A DNA stretch of 64,000 bases from Candidatus Nanopelagicales bacterium (lineage in GTDB: Bacteria > Actinomycetota > Actinomycetes > S36-B12): assembly GCA_028687755.1 (NCBI GenBank), contig JAQTZL010000008.1, forward strand, positions 1 to 64,000, given 5' to 3'. The position numbers were made by a program, and so were the translations under genes. This document shows, one piece after another, positions 24,898 through 35,331 of the stretch. The notes beneath the pieces are model-generated. The model saw only the letters and a list, made by a program, of their open reading frames with translations, was not told where the DNA came from and ran no database searches. The stretch's first letter is position 1, and each line of letters opens with the position of its first letter.

Positions 24898-26177
24898 GAG
24901 TTCGCTTTTTCGCTGCACTGACAGCTATTGCATTGCTGTGTATTCCGATTTCGGCTACAGCAGCGACGATTAAATTTCCACGTGTCATCGGTGGTAGCGC
25001 ATCATCAATTGATCAATCTCCATGGCAGGTATTGATTGTGATGCGTGGTGTCTCTCAATGCTCTGGGTCGTTGGTGTCGCCAACGGTGGTAGTGACTGCC
25101 GCTCATTGTTTGGCGGGGATGTCAGCAAGTGATATTCGTGTGTGGTCTGGGATTACGAAGACCAGTGAAAGGTCACCAGCTCAAGAGTCGCCAGTTGCAG
25201 CGGTAACAGCGCACCCCTCCTTTGATTCACGCACCTTCGCCAATGACATTGGCGTCATTACGTTGGCAAAACCCATTGATCTGCTTGGCAAGGTGCGCAC
25301 TATTGCATTGCCTTACGGCATGGATGCTCTGACTTGGCCTGCAAGCGGCACACCCGCAACTGTGAGTGGATGGGGTGTCATCGCACCCACGGGTGGCGCA
25401 ACGTCAGATCAGTTGATGCGTGCGGACCTTGAGGTGTTAGCGAGCCCAAATCAACCCTGCGGTCAATATGGGCCAGATCTTGATCCCAATCAAGACATTT
25501 GTGCTGGCACACCGGCGGGCAATATTGATGCCTGCCAAGGCGACAGTGGTGGTCCGTTGGTCATCCAAGGCACGGTTCCCGTCCTTACTGGTTTGGTAAG
25601 TAGTGGAAATGAATGTGCGAAGGCCGGATATCCAGGGTTGTATAGCCGGATCACAACGTTTTTGCCATGGCTGACATCTCAGGGAAGTATCCCCGCTGCA
25701 AAACCGGGTGTTGCAACAAATCTGACAGCGCGCAATAACGGTGGGCGGGTGACGGTTTCTTGGTCAGCCCCGAGCGATGCAGGCGCAAACACAACGATCT
25801 GGAAAGTCACAGCGTTTCCTAGTGGTCAGTCGTGCACGACTATGGAAACCGTATGTGAGTTCGATGGATTGCCGGGTGGCCAGGCAACAACATTTGCCAT
25901 TTCGGGTTCGAATGCTTTTGGCGAAGGCAATGCTGCGCAGCTCACGGCCCCCTTCGTTTCTGGAATCACTGCACGCAAATCCGGAACTGCTCTCACCTTT
26001 GCCGCAATCGCACGCCTTGCTGGGCTTTCTGGAAAACCAACCATCAAGGTTGCACCGATTGCTGCACGGATCTGTGCAGTTAGGGGTTCAAGCGTGGTGC
26101 TGAAGCAAACAGGCACGTGCATCATCAGCTTGAAAAAGGGCAAAGCCCGCCACTCACTGTCGGTGCAGGTGCTTTAA
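24894..26177 (+). CDS. Secreted trypsin-like serine protease with fibronectin III domain
   Basis: Exported S1-family protease of 427 residues. It has a signal peptide (about 1-24, ending ISATAA) and a short propeptide with the activation-like site RVIGG. Catalytic residues are His in TAAHC (about 70), Asp in NDIGVI (about 118) and Ser in GDSGGP (about 218). A fibronectin type III domain (about 270-350) and a small C-terminal basic tail follow. Its ATG overlaps the glgC stop by four bases, an unusual coupling of a glycogen enzyme with a secreted protease. The substrate is unknown. Confidence 0.9.
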   Translation: MRVRFFAALTAIALLCIPISATAATIKFPRVIGGSASSIDQSPWQVLIVMRGVSQCSGSLVSPTVVVTAAHCLAGMSASDIRVWSGITKTSERSPAQESPVAAVTAHPSFDSRTFANDIGVITLAKPIDLLGKVRTIALPYGMDALTWPASGTPATVSGWGVIAPTGGATSDQLMRADLEVLASPNQPCGQYGPDLDPNQDICAGTPAGNIDACQGDSGGPLVIQGTVPVLTGLVSSGNECAKAGYPGLYSRITTFLPWLTSQGSIPAAKPGVATNLTARNNGGRVTVSWSAPSDAGANTTIWKVTAFPSGQSCTTMETVCEFDGLPGGQATTFAISGSNAFGEGNAAQLTAPFVSGITARKSGTALTFAAIARLAGLSGKPTIKVAPIAARICAVRGSSVVLKQTGTCIISLKKGKARHSLSVQVL

Positions 26178-26186
26178 CAACGAATG

Positions 26187-27110
26187 TCAATCTTCGAGTT
26201 GATGTCGTTCCATGCTGACGATTCTCGGAGTGCCGTCAGGGGCGAATGCGCGATGCAACACAATGAATGATCCTGGTTGAAGCTTGGGGTCCCACTGTGG
26301 TCTTGACGCATCGCCGCCAGTGGCTTGGGCCAGGGCAGATAAAATCGTAGGCATGACGGGCCTATGTGAGCACACAACCATCGCTTGGTGCTGACTCAAG
26401 AGATCCAGCATTCGGTTTTCAACTTTTTTTGGATTGTCGAGAAAACGTTCTTCACTTAAAGCCGGCTCAGGGATAACGGGCACATTTATAGATTTTGCAT
26501 AGCGCTTCACGCTTTGCATACAGCGTTCTGAATCAGATGAATGCACAGCGGTGATGCCGTAGGCATCAAGCAGCGGCATGAGTCCTTTTGATTGGCTGCG
26601 TCCCTTGCCACTAATCGGACGTTCATAATCATGCTTGCCCTTGAAGTCCGAGCGCTTCACGGCTTGGGTATGGCGCAAAATAATGAGTGGAACAGTCTGG
26701 GGCAACGTTGCGGCCTGTTCCACGAGCGCGATGTCGTGCTCGTAGGTCAGCAGGCTTTTTGCTTGCTGAGCAGGTATCCAACGAAGCTCATCGACCTCGT
26801 CATTAGGAACAAACTCTTCTTCGTTTCGAGCCTGGGCAACCCAATATTCAACAGTCTTTGCTCGGCCTAAGGCGATGTATTCCTGGGTGGGTAAACGCGA
26901 TCCGAGAATTGCTTGGATACCCGTTTCTTCATCACACTCGCGAATTGCGGCATTAATGACGTGTTCACCCGGATCAATCTTTCCCTTTGGGAGTGACCAG
27001 TCGCTGCGATGAGGCCGATGAACGACGAGGGTTTCATAACGCCCTTGGGTGCCTCGAAGCAAAATCACGCCAGCTGCGCGAACCGGAGTTGAACCTTGAT
27101 CAGGGGCCAC
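26187..27110 (-). CDS. mutT1: Nudix hydrolase fused to SixA-like histidine phosphatase (MutT1-like)
   Basis: Protein of 307 residues with the architecture of mycobacterial MutT1. The N-terminal Nudix domain has the box GKIDPGEHVINAAIRECDEET, with all catalytic Glu residues present. The C-terminal histidine-phosphatase domain begins LIILRHTQA, where RHG is usual. Mycobacterial MutT1 hydrolyses 8-oxo-dGTP and diadenosine polyphosphates. It starts 2 bp after the CYTH-CHAD gene, so the two and ppk form one operon, suggesting a link to polyphosphate or nucleotide turnover. Confidence 0.9.
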   Translation of the reverse strand: MAPDQGSTPVRAAGVILLRGTQGRYETLVVHRPHRSDWSLPKGKIDPGEHVINAAIRECDEETGIQAILGSRLPTQEYIALGRAKTVEYWVAQARNEEEFVPNDEVDELRWIPAQQAKSLLTYEHDIALVEQAATLPQTVPLIILRHTQAVKRSDFKGKHDYERPISGKGRSQSKGLMPLLDAYGITAVHSSDSERCMQSVKRYAKSINVPVIPEPALSEERFLDNPKKVENRMLDLLSQHQAMVVCSHRPVMPTILSALAQATGGDASRPQWDPKLQPGSFIVLHRAFAPDGTPRIVSMERHQLED

Positions 27111-27112
27111 GG

Positions 27113-28645
27113 TTACACCAGTCCCGAACTCTGCGCAGTTTTACGTGCTTTATCCCAAGTATCCGCGAAGGTGTAACGATCCTGCATTTCGTAATTGAGT
27201 TCCACTCCGTGTAGGAGACCGAGTGCGAATCCAGTGGTGGCGTCAACTTCATTGGTATTGGCTAATTCACGCAAGAACTCTTGAGCAACAAATGCATCTT
27301 GGTGCTCGCCTAGGAGTTCTGTGACTTCAGATAACGACTTTGCGAACTTCTTGGCTTGATTTCCGAAAATTGGCACGACGACATCGACTGCGTACCTGGC
27401 ACGTTTAGCTTTGATGCGTGCACGATGCCACTCAGGCGCGGGTCCATGGATTTTTAACTGGCCACAGGATTTCGCAAGGGCCTTCCATGAGCGCTCAATC
27501 AGAGGGGGAAACACGATTTCGCATGGCTGATATGCAATATCGAGCATTTGGGGCGAGCGCGTAGCAGTCACGAGATCTTCAATAAGGTACGTATGTCGAT
27601 CACTTCGTAACGCAGCCATGGCTCCTGCACGTGCGGTCTCAATACGCCGATCGAGATATACACGAATAGCGCTTGAAGCTAATTCCGCATCACCTGGCAG
27701 TAAGTCATTGGCATGATTAAGAAGGCGCTCTTCGAGAACCTCACTGTCGCGGATCATGCCCATTTCATCAGCGAGCCAAGCGAGTTCTTCTTCGAGAGCC
27801 AATGCCCACTCATGATTTAACAATGACTCAAATGTGCGTAAGTTGCTACGCAGTCGACGTGCCGCTACCCGAACTTGGTGTACAGCGTCTGGCAGGTTCC
27901 TGCGCACGGCGATGTCAGCAAAAATGAGGGCACGTACATGGGTTGCGATTGTGGAACGAATCGCATCGACAGCCATCCCGCTTGGCCCCGGCATTGGGAG
28001 TTCTGGAACATCTGCAGGTGCAGTGGCTCGTGGGCCTAGAGCGCTTGCGGCCTTGCTCATTGTTCCCGGAATTGCACCAACATGCATAAGTAGCGAACTG
28101 ACTTCTTCAAGAAGCTCATGGGCCGCAGGATCATCGTTATCAAGGAGTTCAATTTCAAGCTCTCGGAAAATCCCGACCGCCGTACCGTTGAGATCAATAA
28201 CAGTGACGACATCGTCGACCACTTCAACCAGTGGTTTGCCTTCTGGTGAAGTCAAGACTCGGGGGCTACGTTCAGTTCGCAGTTCCACCACTGGAGCTAG
28301 TGGTAAGTCGCGCACAAGTGGGGTGATGATGTCGGCGAGTTCAGCAGGAACTTGACCAACTGCTCCAGCGTTTAACGCAACATGAAGTTCATCGCGCACA
28401 CCTTCGGACATGCTTTCCACTGGAAGTTTGAGATGCCAACCTGCATCAAGACCTCCTTCACGGCGACGGAGAGTGACCTTCCATCGAAAGAGGGTGAGTT
28501 CAGCAGTGTCGTGATACACCGCGCGCATTGAAACTGTCGGGTGTTCCTGAACAGTTGCATTGAGATCCGAGAGCTCCGGCCACGCAAATAGAGCGTGAAC
28601 GCGAAACTTGCGCTCAATTTCACGATGCGTGGTTGGGGTACTCAC
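27113..28645 (-). CDS. CYTH and CHAD domain protein
   Basis: Protein of 510 residues. The CYTH domain (about 1-210) starts EIERKFRV, the E-x-E-x-K signature of triphosphate tunnel enzymes. The CHAD domain (about 225-500) is helical, with the basic His/Arg pattern [23 protein letters not shown] proteins act on triphosphates; CHAD domains bind polyphosphate. The gene overlaps ppk by four bases, which supports a role in polyphosphate metabolism or its localisation. Confidence 0.93.
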   Translation of the reverse strand: MSTPTTHREIERKFRVHALFAWPELSDLNATVQEHPTVSMRAVYHDTAELTLFRWKVTLRRREGGLDAGWHLKLPVESMSEGVRDELHVALNAGAVGQVPAELADIITPLVRDLPLAPVVELRTERSPRVLTSPEGKPLVEVVDDVVTVIDLNGTAVGIFRELEIELLDNDDPAAHELLEEVSSLLMHVGAIPGTMSKAASALGPRATAPADVPELPMPGPSGMAVDAIRSTIATHVRALIFADIAVRRNLPDAVHQVRVAARRLRSNLRTFESLLNHEWALALEEELAWLADEMGMIRDSEVLEERLLNHANDLLPGDAELASSAIRVYLDRRIETARAGAMAALRSDRHTYLIEDLVTATRSPQMLDIAYQPCEIVFPPLIERSWKALAKSCGQLKIHGPAPEWHRARIKAKRARYAVDVVVPIFGNQAKKFAKSLSEVTELLGEHQDAFVAQEFLRELANTNEVDATTGFALGLLHGVELNYEMQDRYTFADTWDKARKTAQSSGLV

Positions 28646-30723
28646 AATGAAGCACCACCGTGTTTGGTCCGTGCAATCAACGTTTCTTGATAGTCGGCAA
28701 GCAATGCGCCGTCTTCGCGATGCAGGCGCCTATTCCAAACGCCGTCGGAGTCCAGACTCCAGGCTGAGAAGTCAGGACTCATTGCCATATCGAATAAGTC
28801 ATTCACCCAGGCAATATGCACAGGCTCAGCCAATCGCACCAATGTCTCAACTCGTCGATCAAGATTGCGATGCATCATGTCTGCTGAGCCAATCCAGACT
28901 TCGCGTGCACCGTTGTTCTCGAAGCAGAACGCACGGGAGTGCTCAAGGAATCTACCCAAAATGCTAATGACTTTAACGTTCTCGCTTAAGCCTTGAACGC
29001 CTGGACGCAATGCGCAAATGCCACGCACAAACACTTCCACTGAAACGCCCGCCTGAGATGCGCGGTAGAGAGCATCGATCACAATTTCGTCAACCAGAGC
29101 ATTGCACTTGATGCGAATCCCGCTGGGTAAACCGGCTTCGCTGTTTGCGATTTCACGATCGATACGTTCAATGAGTCCGGTACGAACGGAGTGTGGTGCA
29201 ACTAAAAGACGTGCATATTCAGTATTCATGGAATAGCCGGACAGCACATTGAAGAGATTTGAAATATCTTCGCCAACATCAGCTGAACAGGTAATCAGAC
29301 CGATATCTTCATACAGGCGAGCGGTTTTTGGATGGTAGTTACCGGTACCCAAGTGGCAGTAACGTCGAAGTTGGTCGCCATCATTGCGCACAACCATTGA
29401 AGCCTTGACGTGTGTCTTAAGACCAACGAGGCCGTAGACAACGTGCACACCGGCTTCTTCAAGTTTGCGGCTCCAGTCGATATTGTTTTGCTCATCGAAG
29501 CGAGCCTTAATCTCAACAATTGCCAGTACCTGCTTGCCATTTTCGGCAGCCGTGATGAGTGCATCAACAATTGGTGAGTCACCCGAAGTGCGGTAGAGCG
29601 TTTGTTTAATCGCCAACACGTGGGGATCGTTTGCGGCTTGCTCTAGGAAGGCTTGCACGCTAGTGCTAAACGAATCGTATGGATGGTGCAGGAGTACGTC
29701 ATGTTCGCGAACGACGGCGAAGATGTCAGGCTGAGTGGAACTTTCAACTTCAGCGAGCTGGCGCGAAGTTCGGCCAACAAAGTTTGCTTGCTTTAAATCA
29801 GGCCGATCAAGACCGACAAAGGACCAAAGCCCGGTGAGATCAAGTGGTCCCGGAACGCGGAAGACTTCACTGTCAGTGACATCGAGTTCACTCATTAATA
29901 GTTCAAGCACATATGAGTCAATCGACGCTTCAACTTCGAGTCGTACAGGTGGCCCAAAGCGGCGGCGCATGAGTTCTCGCTCCAGTGCAAGCAAGAGGTT
30001 TTCCGCATCGTCTTCTTCTACTTCAACATCTTCGTTTCGAGTTACGCGGAAACTGTGGTGTTGCAGAATCTGCATTCCTGGGAATAGTTCATTGAGATGC
30101 GATGCCATCAAATCTTCCAATGGCACGAAGCGTTGTGAACCCAGTGCTACGAAGCGCGGTAGGAGCGGGGGAACCTTTACGCGTGCGAAGAGTTCGTTTC
30201 CTGTCACTGGATTGCGCACCACTACTGCAAGGTTGAGCGACAATCCACTGATGTACGGGAACGGGTGTGAAGGGTCAACTGCAAGCGGAGTTAGCACAGG
30301 GAAGACTTGTGCATGGAAGAACTTGTCGAGGAAATCGCGTTCATCTGCTGTGAGTTGCTCATAACGAAGCAATTCGATGCCTGCTGAACGCATCTCTGGG
30401 AGAACTTCACCCTGAAATACCTGTGCATGCTCGCGTTGGAGGGCGTGCGCACGTTCCCAGATTGATTCCAGTACATCCTTGGGGCTTTTGCCACTGGCTG
30501 ATCGCACCGCGATCCCGGTAGCGATGCGTCGTTTAAGGCCCGCGACTCGCACCATGAAGAATTCATCGAGGTTACTTGCAAAAATCGCGAGGAATTTGGC
30601 CCGCTCCAGCACCGGGAGATTGGCATCCTCGGCTAGTTCCAAGACCCGTTGGTTAAAGGCCAGCCAGGAGAGCTCACGATCCAGAAATCGATCGACGGGA
30701 AGGTCAGTAAATGAATTCGACAC
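28642..30723 (-). CDS. ppk1: Polyphosphate kinase 1
   Basis: Reversibly polymerises the gamma-phosphate of ATP into inorganic polyphosphate. The protein is 693 residues, the normal Ppk1 length. The start [21 protein letters not shown], the central [22 protein letters not shown] with its active-site His, [12 protein letters not shown] and [10 protein letters not shown] identify it. It is first in the run ppk1-CYTH/CHAD-mutT1. Control is not evident, but PhoU and SenX3-RegX3 elsewhere in the window may link it to phosphate status. Confidence 0.96.
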   Translation of the reverse strand: MSNSFTDLPVDRFLDRELSWLAFNQRVLELAEDANLPVLERAKFLAIFASNLDEFFMVRVAGLKRRIATGIAVRSASGKSPKDVLESIWERAHALQREHAQVFQGEVLPEMRSAGIELLRYEQLTADERDFLDKFFHAQVFPVLTPLAVDPSHPFPYISGLSLNLAVVVRNPVTGNELFARVKVPPLLPRFVALGSQRFVPLEDLMASHLNELFPGMQILQHHSFRVTRNEDVEVEEDDAENLLLALERELMRRRFGPPVRLEVEASIDSYVLELLMSELDVTDSEVFRVPGPLDLTGLWSFVGLDRPDLKQANFVGRTSRQLAEVESSTQPDIFAVVREHDVLLHHPYDSFSTSVQAFLEQAANDPHVLAIKQTLYRTSGDSPIVDALITAAENGKQVLAIVEIKARFDEQNNIDWSRKLEEAGVHVVYGLVGLKTHVKASMVVRNDGDQLRRYCHLGTGNYHPKTARLYEDIGLITCSADVGEDISNLFNVLSGYSMNTEYARLLVAPHSVRTGLIERIDREIANSEAGLPSGIRIKCNALVDEIVIDALYRASQAGVSVEVFVRGICALRPGVQGLSENVKVISILGRFLEHSRAFCFENNGAREVWIGSADMMHRNLDRRVETLVRLAEPVHIAWVNDLFDMAMSPDFSAWSLDSDGVWNRRLHREDGALLADYQETLIARTKHGGASL

Positions 30724-30763
30724 CCGTGCATGGTGTCACAAGAAGATGAACAGTTCTTGGCCG

Positions 30764-31702
30764 TTAGGTGAGCGATCCATGGCGATACATGACATCGACA
30801 TCCCAGCGGGAGAACCCAAGGGTTTCGTAGAGGGTGATCGCGGAGGTATTTGAGGCGTCCACGTACAACATGCTCTGCACCAGCCCTTGGGCCCGCAGGT
30901 GATGCAATCCAGCCAAGGTCAGGGCCTTGCCCAAGCCCTTGCCCTGGAGGGTTGGGTCTACGCCCACCACATAAACCTCGCCGATGGCATCGTGAACATG
31001 AGGATTTTCGGGTGTCGCCTGAACGACCCCGTGGATTTTCGTCCAGTGAAAGCCCAGCATTTTCCCACTGTCTCGATCGGCCGCTACGAGGAAACCCGGG
31101 ATGGAAAACCAAGGCTCAGCCATTCGACGATGAAGATCGTCAAGAGTCCAGTCACCTTGTTCATCGTGGCCAGCAAAGGCCTTTGCGTTGAGAGCAACCC
31201 ACTCTTGGTCATCATGACCGGGAATAAAGGAACGCAGGACGACATCGTCGCTGAAGCGCGCTGGTGGAAGTGGTGCAAGAAGTGATCGACGCATTTGCCA
31301 CAGTGTTCGTGCGTGGCGAAATCCCATGGCTTTAGCCCATTGACCTGCGATCGCTTGTTCGCCGTGTGCCCAAAGGCGCAAGTTGCCAGCCGGTGCAGCA
31401 TCGACAAGTGCTCGAATTAATTCCGTTCCAAGACCTTGTCGACGAAAGTCGGGCGCGACGGCGATTTCTGCACTTGGCCCTTCGACCTTGTCAGTGATGT
31501 CAAGGTGTGCGTATGCGATGAGTGCGGACTCTTCAAACTTCAGGAAATGCAAGCCTTGATCATCGCCGCCGTGGCGAAGGTGCAGGAATACGTGCTCCGA
31601 TATTGGGGAAAGTCCATCGTGCAGGGTGATTTCATCAATAAGCGCAACGGCTTCGTCGATTTGCGACTGGTCAAGACGCGTAACGATCTCCATTTGGCCC
31701 AC
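30764..31702 (-). CDS. mshD: Mycothiol synthase (GNAT acetyltransferase)
   Basis: Acetylates Cys-GlcN-Ins to mycothiol, the last step of mycothiol synthesis. The protein is 312 residues with two GNAT domains. The second contains the acetyl-CoA loop VGVDPTLQGKGLGKALT, and the C-terminus has DASNTSAITLYETLGF. The first shows VAPDFRRQGLGTELI. It lies 2 bp downstream of the glnR-like gene, as in mycobacteria. GTG 31702 is taken; ATG 31693 is possible. Confidence 0.94.
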   Translation of the reverse strand: MGQMEIVTRLDQSQIDEAVALIDEITLHDGLSPISEHVFLHLRHGGDDQGLHFLKFEESALIAYAHLDITDKVEGPSAEIAVAPDFRRQGLGTELIRALVDAAPAGNLRLWAHGEQAIAGQWAKAMGFRHARTLWQMRRSLLAPLPPARFSDDVVLRSFIPGHDDQEWVALNAKAFAGHDEQGDWTLDDLHRRMAEPWFSIPGFLVAADRDSGKMLGFHWTKIHGVVQATPENPHVHDAIGEVYVVGVDPTLQGKGLGKALTLAGLHHLRAQGLVQSMLYVDASNTSAITLYETLGFSRWDVDVMYRHGSLT

Positions 31703-31704
31703 TG

Positions 31705-32439
31705 CTAATTCAGCCCAATGCCGACTTCATCAACGGCGAGTACCGCCATCGTTGCTTGGTCGATGTTTTGTGGAACAAAGCGGTAACCGACGTTTCGCAC
31801 TGTGCCAATCATGGCCTCGTGTTCAGTACCGAGCTTTGCGCGCAAACGACGGACGTGAACGTCGACAGTGCGGGTGCCGCCGAAGTAGTCGTAACCCCAC
31901 ACTTCTTGAAGGAGTAGCGCACGCGTGAATACGCGCCCAGGGTGTTGGGCTAGGAATTTCAAGAGTTCGAATTCCTTGAACGTGAGATCAAGTGCACGCC
32001 CGCGAAGTTTGGCTGTGTAGGTGCCTTCATCGATCATGAGTTCACCGCTGCGAATTTCTTCGTTGTTGCCCGATTCAAGATCAACACCTGGAGTCAAGCG
32101 CGATGCAGCCAACCGAAGACGTGCTTCGACCTCTGCAGGCGAAGCGGTATCTAGGAGCACTTCATCGATGCCCCAGTCCCATTGCACTGCGGAGAGACCG
32201 CCTTCGGTCGTCACAAGTACGAGTGGTGCGTCGATGCCTGTGTGCTGAAGTAGGCGAGTTAATCCACGCACGGCTGGTAGATCCCGGCGGCCATCGACCA
32301 GCAAGACATCACATTCAGGTGCATTGAGAAGAGCTGTGGGTTCGGCAGGAAGAGTGCGCACTTGGTGGGTAAGCAACGCCAGTGCCGGGAGAACCTCTGT
32401 CGAGGATTCAAGCGCGCGAGTGAGCAAGACGATTCGCAT
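31705..32439 (-). CDS. glnR: GlnR-like orphan OmpR-family response regulator
   Basis: Protein of 244 residues; ATG 32439 has a strong GGAGG upstream. The N-terminal receiver-like domain is degenerate: [11 protein letters not shown] holds the Asp but the acidic pocket is poor. The C-terminal winged helix (about 135-225) shows [20 protein letters not shown] and [13 protein letters not shown]. GlnR controls nitrogen assimilation genes in actinobacteria. No sensor kinase is adjacent, and the glnR-mshD neighbourhood is conserved, which supports the name. Confidence 0.85.
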   Translation of the reverse strand: MRIVLLTRALESSTEVLPALALLTHQVRTLPAEPTALLNAPECDVLLVDGRRDLPAVRGLTRLLQHTGIDAPLVLVTTEGGLSAVQWDWGIDEVLLDTASPAEVEARLRLAASRLTPGVDLESGNNEEIRSGELMIDEGTYTAKLRGRALDLTFKEFELLKFLAQHPGRVFTRALLLQEVWGYDYFGGTRTVDVHVRRLRAKLGTEHEAMIGTVRNVGYRFVPQNIDQATMAVLAVDEVGIGLN

Positions 32440-32479
32440 CTTGATCACCTCCGTTATTGCTCTAGGGGACAATGCTCCC

Positions 32480-33280
32480 ATGGATCAGTCCAGTGCGGCC
32501 ACTCTGGTGACAGCGGACGGCGTCCAGGTCAAGGTTCGATTGACGTCGGGGCCCGGCTCGCTGGCCTTCGTTGTGGCCCATGGCATCACCGGACACGGCG
32601 AGCATGAACACGTCAGGTCAATCGTTGATCACCTGAGTGAGTATGGCGCGGTCATCACCGTGGACCTGCGAGGTCACGGTGGTTCTGGTGGTCAATCAAC
32701 TGTGGGCATGTGGGAAGTCCTCGATGTTGATCGTGCTGTGGCTTGGGCTCGGGAACTTGGGTTTCGGAGCGTAGTTTCGGTTGGCTTCTCTTTGGGTGCG
32801 GCGGTGTGCATTCGACAGGCCGCCTTGGCCTTGCATCCAGAATTGACGTCAGAGGCCGATCCTGGAGTGGGCAACCCCGTTGATGCAATCGTGACGGTCA
32901 GTGGCCCGGCATTTTGGTACTACCGAGGCACCAAGGTGATGCGCCTATTGCATTGGTGTGTTGAGACAAAGCCTGGTCGTCTCCTCCTTCGAGCAAAGGG
33001 CACGCTTATTCGACCGGTGGAGTGGCCGCAGCTGCGCCCTATTGAGCCGCACGTGGCAGCAGGACTGCTGGACAGCACGCCGTTGTTGGTCGTGCATGGC
33101 ACCAAGGATCGGTATTTCCCTGTGGAGCATCCCCAGGCAATTCATCGTGCCGCGGTGACAAGCGGGCATCCAGATGTTGACCTTTGGCTCTTAACTGGGG
33201 TCGGGCATGCGGAAGCCGCAGTTGCGATGGATACGATCGATGAAATTGCGAAATGGAGCTTGGCTAGATGCTCGGATTAA
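32480..33280 (+). CDS. Alpha/beta hydrolase
   Basis: Protein of 266 residues with the hydrolase fold: oxyanion region [11 protein letters not shown], nucleophile elbow GFSLGA (Ser about 113), Asp in HGTKDRYFP and His in TGVGHAEA, so the triad is complete. It resembles esterases or lysophospholipases; the substrate is not indicated. ATG 32480 lies 40 bp from the divergent glnR-like gene. Its end overlaps the thioredoxin gene by 13 bp, so they are co-expressed. Confidence 0.85.
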   Translation: MDQSSAATLVTADGVQVKVRLTSGPGSLAFVVAHGITGHGEHEHVRSIVDHLSEYGAVITVDLRGHGGSGGQSTVGMWEVLDVDRAVAWARELGFRSVVSVGFSLGAAVCIRQAALALHPELTSEADPGVGNPVDAIVTVSGPAFWYYRGTKVMRLLHWCVETKPGRLLLRAKGTLIRPVEWPQLRPIEPHVAAGLLDSTPLLVVHGTKDRYFPVEHPQAIHRAAVTSGHPDVDLWLLTGVGHAEAAVAMDTIDEIAKWSLARCSD

Positions 33281-33741
33281 TTCTGCTTGTCGCGGTACTC
33301 GCGCTTGCCAGCATCTTTGGCCTATGGCGCAAAAAGACCGACGGCACGATGAAATCAGTGGCTGCGCCTGTTCCTGTCGCTGATGATGCTCCCGAAGTTG
33401 GTGTTGAGACAGCTTCCGTTGCCGAGCATGGAGGAGAGAGGCTCAGCGCTGAAGCGCTGGGGTCTTCCCTTGGTACCCATGCCACGCTGGTGCAGTTTTC
33501 TACAGCTTTTTGCCAACCGTGCCGCGCTACTCGCCGCATTTTGGACGAAGTTGCATCCATGGTTCCAGGCACCGTTCACCTTGAAATTGATGCGGAAGCT
33601 CACCTTGATTTGGTCCGGCAACTTGATATCCGCCGGACCCCAACAGTCCTTGTGTTGAACTCAAGCGGAGTGATTACCAAGCGAGCTGTGGGTATGCCAC
33701 GTAAGGCAGATGTGATCGCCGCTCTCGGAGACGTGCTGTAG
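33268..33741 (+). CDS. Membrane-tethered thioredoxin-like protein
   Basis: Protein of 157 residues. An N-terminal membrane span (about 1-17), a short linker and a thioredoxin fold with the active site CQPC near residue 82 and the cis-Pro segment RRTPTVLVL. It probably acts in extracytoplasmic or membrane-associated thiol exchange. It matches the mycobacterial ThiX-type thioredoxin found next to glnR and mshD. A DUF4395 membrane protein follows. Confidence 0.88.
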   Translation: MLGLILLVAVLALASIFGLWRKKTDGTMKSVAAPVPVADDAPEVGVETASVAEHGGERLSAEALGSSLGTHATLVQFSTAFCQPCRATRRILDEVASMVPGTVHLEIDAEAHLDLVRQLDIRRTPTVLVLNSSGVITKRAVGMPRKADVIAALGDVL

Positions 33742-33816
33742 GTCTTTAATTGCAAAGGCTTTGCATGAACATTTTCCGGCCTTGTTGCACGTAGGTACCT
33801 GTGTAACTCTAGGGAA

Positions 33817-34281
33817 ATGTCATCCCCAGCGTTGTGTGATCCAGAGGTAGAAGTTGATGTGCGCGGCCCACGTTTCGCCGCAGCTATCACTGTGCTGGTA
33901 CTGGCCGCATCACTATTAACAGTCGGCACAGCAGTGGCAACGACACTCCTCGTGATTCAAACGGTGGTGTTTGGGTTGGGGGCCTTTATCGGATTAAAGG
34001 CTCAGCCATACGGAATTATTTTCCGCACAGTTGTGCAGCCACGACTTGCACCTGCAACGGATTTTGAAGCGATTGCACCACCTCGCTTTGCAGCGTTGGT
34101 TGGATTCATATTCACCGCAGTTGCACTTATTGGTGTGGTTACGGGCGTTGACGCTGTCACATACATCGCTGTGGCATTCGCACTTGCGGCTGCATTTTTG
34201 AATGCAGCCTTTGGTTTTTGCTTGGGTTGCGAAATGTTTTTATTGGGCAAGCGGGTCTTCTCTCGCCCAGCCGGTGTCTAA
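33817..34281 (+). CDS. DUF4395 membrane protein
   Basis: Protein of 154 residues starting near VDVRGPRFAAA, the conserved opening of DUF4395. It has four hydrophobic segments (about 20-42, 45-65, 95-115, 120-142). The family is found beside thioredoxin or sulfurtransferase genes in actinobacteria, as here, suggesting a role in sulfur or redox chemistry at the membrane. Two Cys residues (FCLGCEM, about 138-141) near the end could be redox-active. Confidence 0.85.
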   Translation: MSSPALCDPEVEVDVRGPRFAAAITVLVLAASLLTVGTAVATTLLVIQTVVFGLGAFIGLKAQPYGIIFRTVVQPRLAPATDFEAIAPPRFAALVGFIFTAVALIGVVTGVDAVTYIAVAFALAAAFLNAAFGFCLGCEMFLLGKRVFSRPAGV

Positions 34282-34284
34282 AAC

Positions 34285-34644
34285 CTAGTAGACCAACGCT
34301 TGCACTTCGGCGCCAAGAATTTCTTCCACAAAGCTCGCAGCCCCCGCGATGCGAATTTCATCGATGACATCGCTAGGTGAAATGTCGCGGCGTTGAGCGC
34401 ACTGCGAACATAACGTGACACTTCCCTCTGCCAGCACCGCGTCTAGAAGGTCATTGAGTGCTGCTGCATGCGCCAAGGTGAATTCCCCGGCTCGGCCAGG
34501 TAAGGCGAACCAGGCAGCCTCTCCCGTGAGCCAAAGCGAGACCTGAGCGCCTGAAGCAACGGCTGTTGCAGCCACGGTGAACCCCTGAGCGCAGCGCTCA
34601 GGATCATCTGCTCCCGCTGTGACCTTTACGACCAACTGCCTCAT
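34285..34644 (-). CDS. DsrE/DsrF-like family protein
   Basis: Small soluble protein of about 119 residues. ATG 34644 is chosen because GGGAG lies eight bases before it. The start RQLVVKVTAG, the central VSLWLTGEAAWFALP and LCSQCAQRRDI fit the DsrE sulfur-relay fold. The Cys pair (CSQC, about 86-89) could carry sulfur. It is convergent with the DUF4395 gene and shares the redox neighbourhood. Confidence 0.75.
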   Translation of the reverse strand: MRQLVVKVTAGADDPERCAQGFTVAATAVASGAQVSLWLTGEAAWFALPGRAGEFTLAHAAALNDLLDAVLAEGSVTLCSQCAQRRDISPSDVIDEIRIAGAASFVEEILGAEVQALVY

Positions 34645-34678
34645 GCCATTTACTCCCATGGACGATAGGCTGCCGTAC

Positions 34679-34780
34679 ATGTTAGAAATCGTCTACACGA
34701 GTCTGTTGGTCGGCGCTCTTGCTCTTGCGGGTTGGGTTGCCTTTGTTGTCGTCTTTCGGCTGTTTAAGAGCCAAGGCTGA
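34679..34780 (+). CDS. 33-residue single-span membrane peptide
   Basis: ATG 34679 opens a 33-codon frame: MLEIVYTSLLVGALAL, a continuing hydrophobic stretch to about residue 27, then the polar tail RLFKSQG. TAGGCT seven bases upstream suggests a leaderless promoter, and its stop is 5 bp before the nitrobindin-like gene. It is likely a real small membrane protein at the head of the nitrobindin-fur-ygfZ operon. No function is known. Confidence 0.55.
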   Translation: MLEIVYTSLLVGALALAGWVAFVVVFRLFKSQG

Positions 34781-34785
34781 TCTCA

Positions 34786-35331
34786 ATGGATGCGGACGCA
34801 GTCAAAGCTGAACTTGCGCCCATCTCTTGGCTGATTGGCCACTGGGTTGGCGTCGGCACGGGGCATTACCCCACCATTGAAGACTTCCGGTTTGGCCAGG
34901 AGATTGTCTTCAGCACCGACGGACGCCCATTCCTGAACTATTCCTCTCGCAGTTGGTTGCTCGATGAAGAGGGCAATCGCCTTCGTCCGCTTGCATCGGA
35001 GTCGGGTTTTATCCGCCCACGCCCTGATAACCACCTAGAGATGCAACTCTCGCACCCCACGGGCTATGCCGAAATTTGGTACGGCAAGGTTGAAGTCACT
35101 GGCATTGAACAGGCAGTGATTACTGGTGCACGCGCAGAAATGCGCACTGATCTTGTTGCGCGTACGGAAAGTGCAAAGGAATACACCGAGGGCCATCGCC
35201 TCTATGGATTAGTTGAAGGCAAGCTGCTTTGGACCTTCGATATGGCAGCAATGGGCCAGCCGATCAGCAATCACCTTGCTGCATCGCTACAACGTGCAGA
35301 CGTGCGTGAGCCCGAGCAGTCGAGTGAATAG
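34786..35331 (+). CDS. Nitrobindin-like haem protein (FABP-type, peroxynitrite isomerase)
   Basis: Protein of 181 residues with the ten-stranded beta-barrel pattern of nitrobindins: start ISWLIGHWVGVGTGHYP (the GxWxGxG family motif), and near the C-terminus LLWTFDMAAMGQPISNHLAA, holding the His expected to bind haem. Mycobacterial homologue Rv0813c belongs to this family, and others convert peroxynitrite to nitrate. It is followed by a Fur-type regulator overlapping its end, so haem or iron control is likely. Confidence 0.88.
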   Translation: MDADAVKAELAPISWLIGHWVGVGTGHYPTIEDFRFGQEIVFSTDGRPFLNYSSRSWLLDEEGNRLRPLASESGFIRPRPDNHLEMQLSHPTGYAEIWYGKVEVTGIEQAVITGARAEMRTDLVARTESAKEYTEGHRLYGLVEGKLLWTFDMAAMGQPISNHLAASLQRADVREPEQSSE

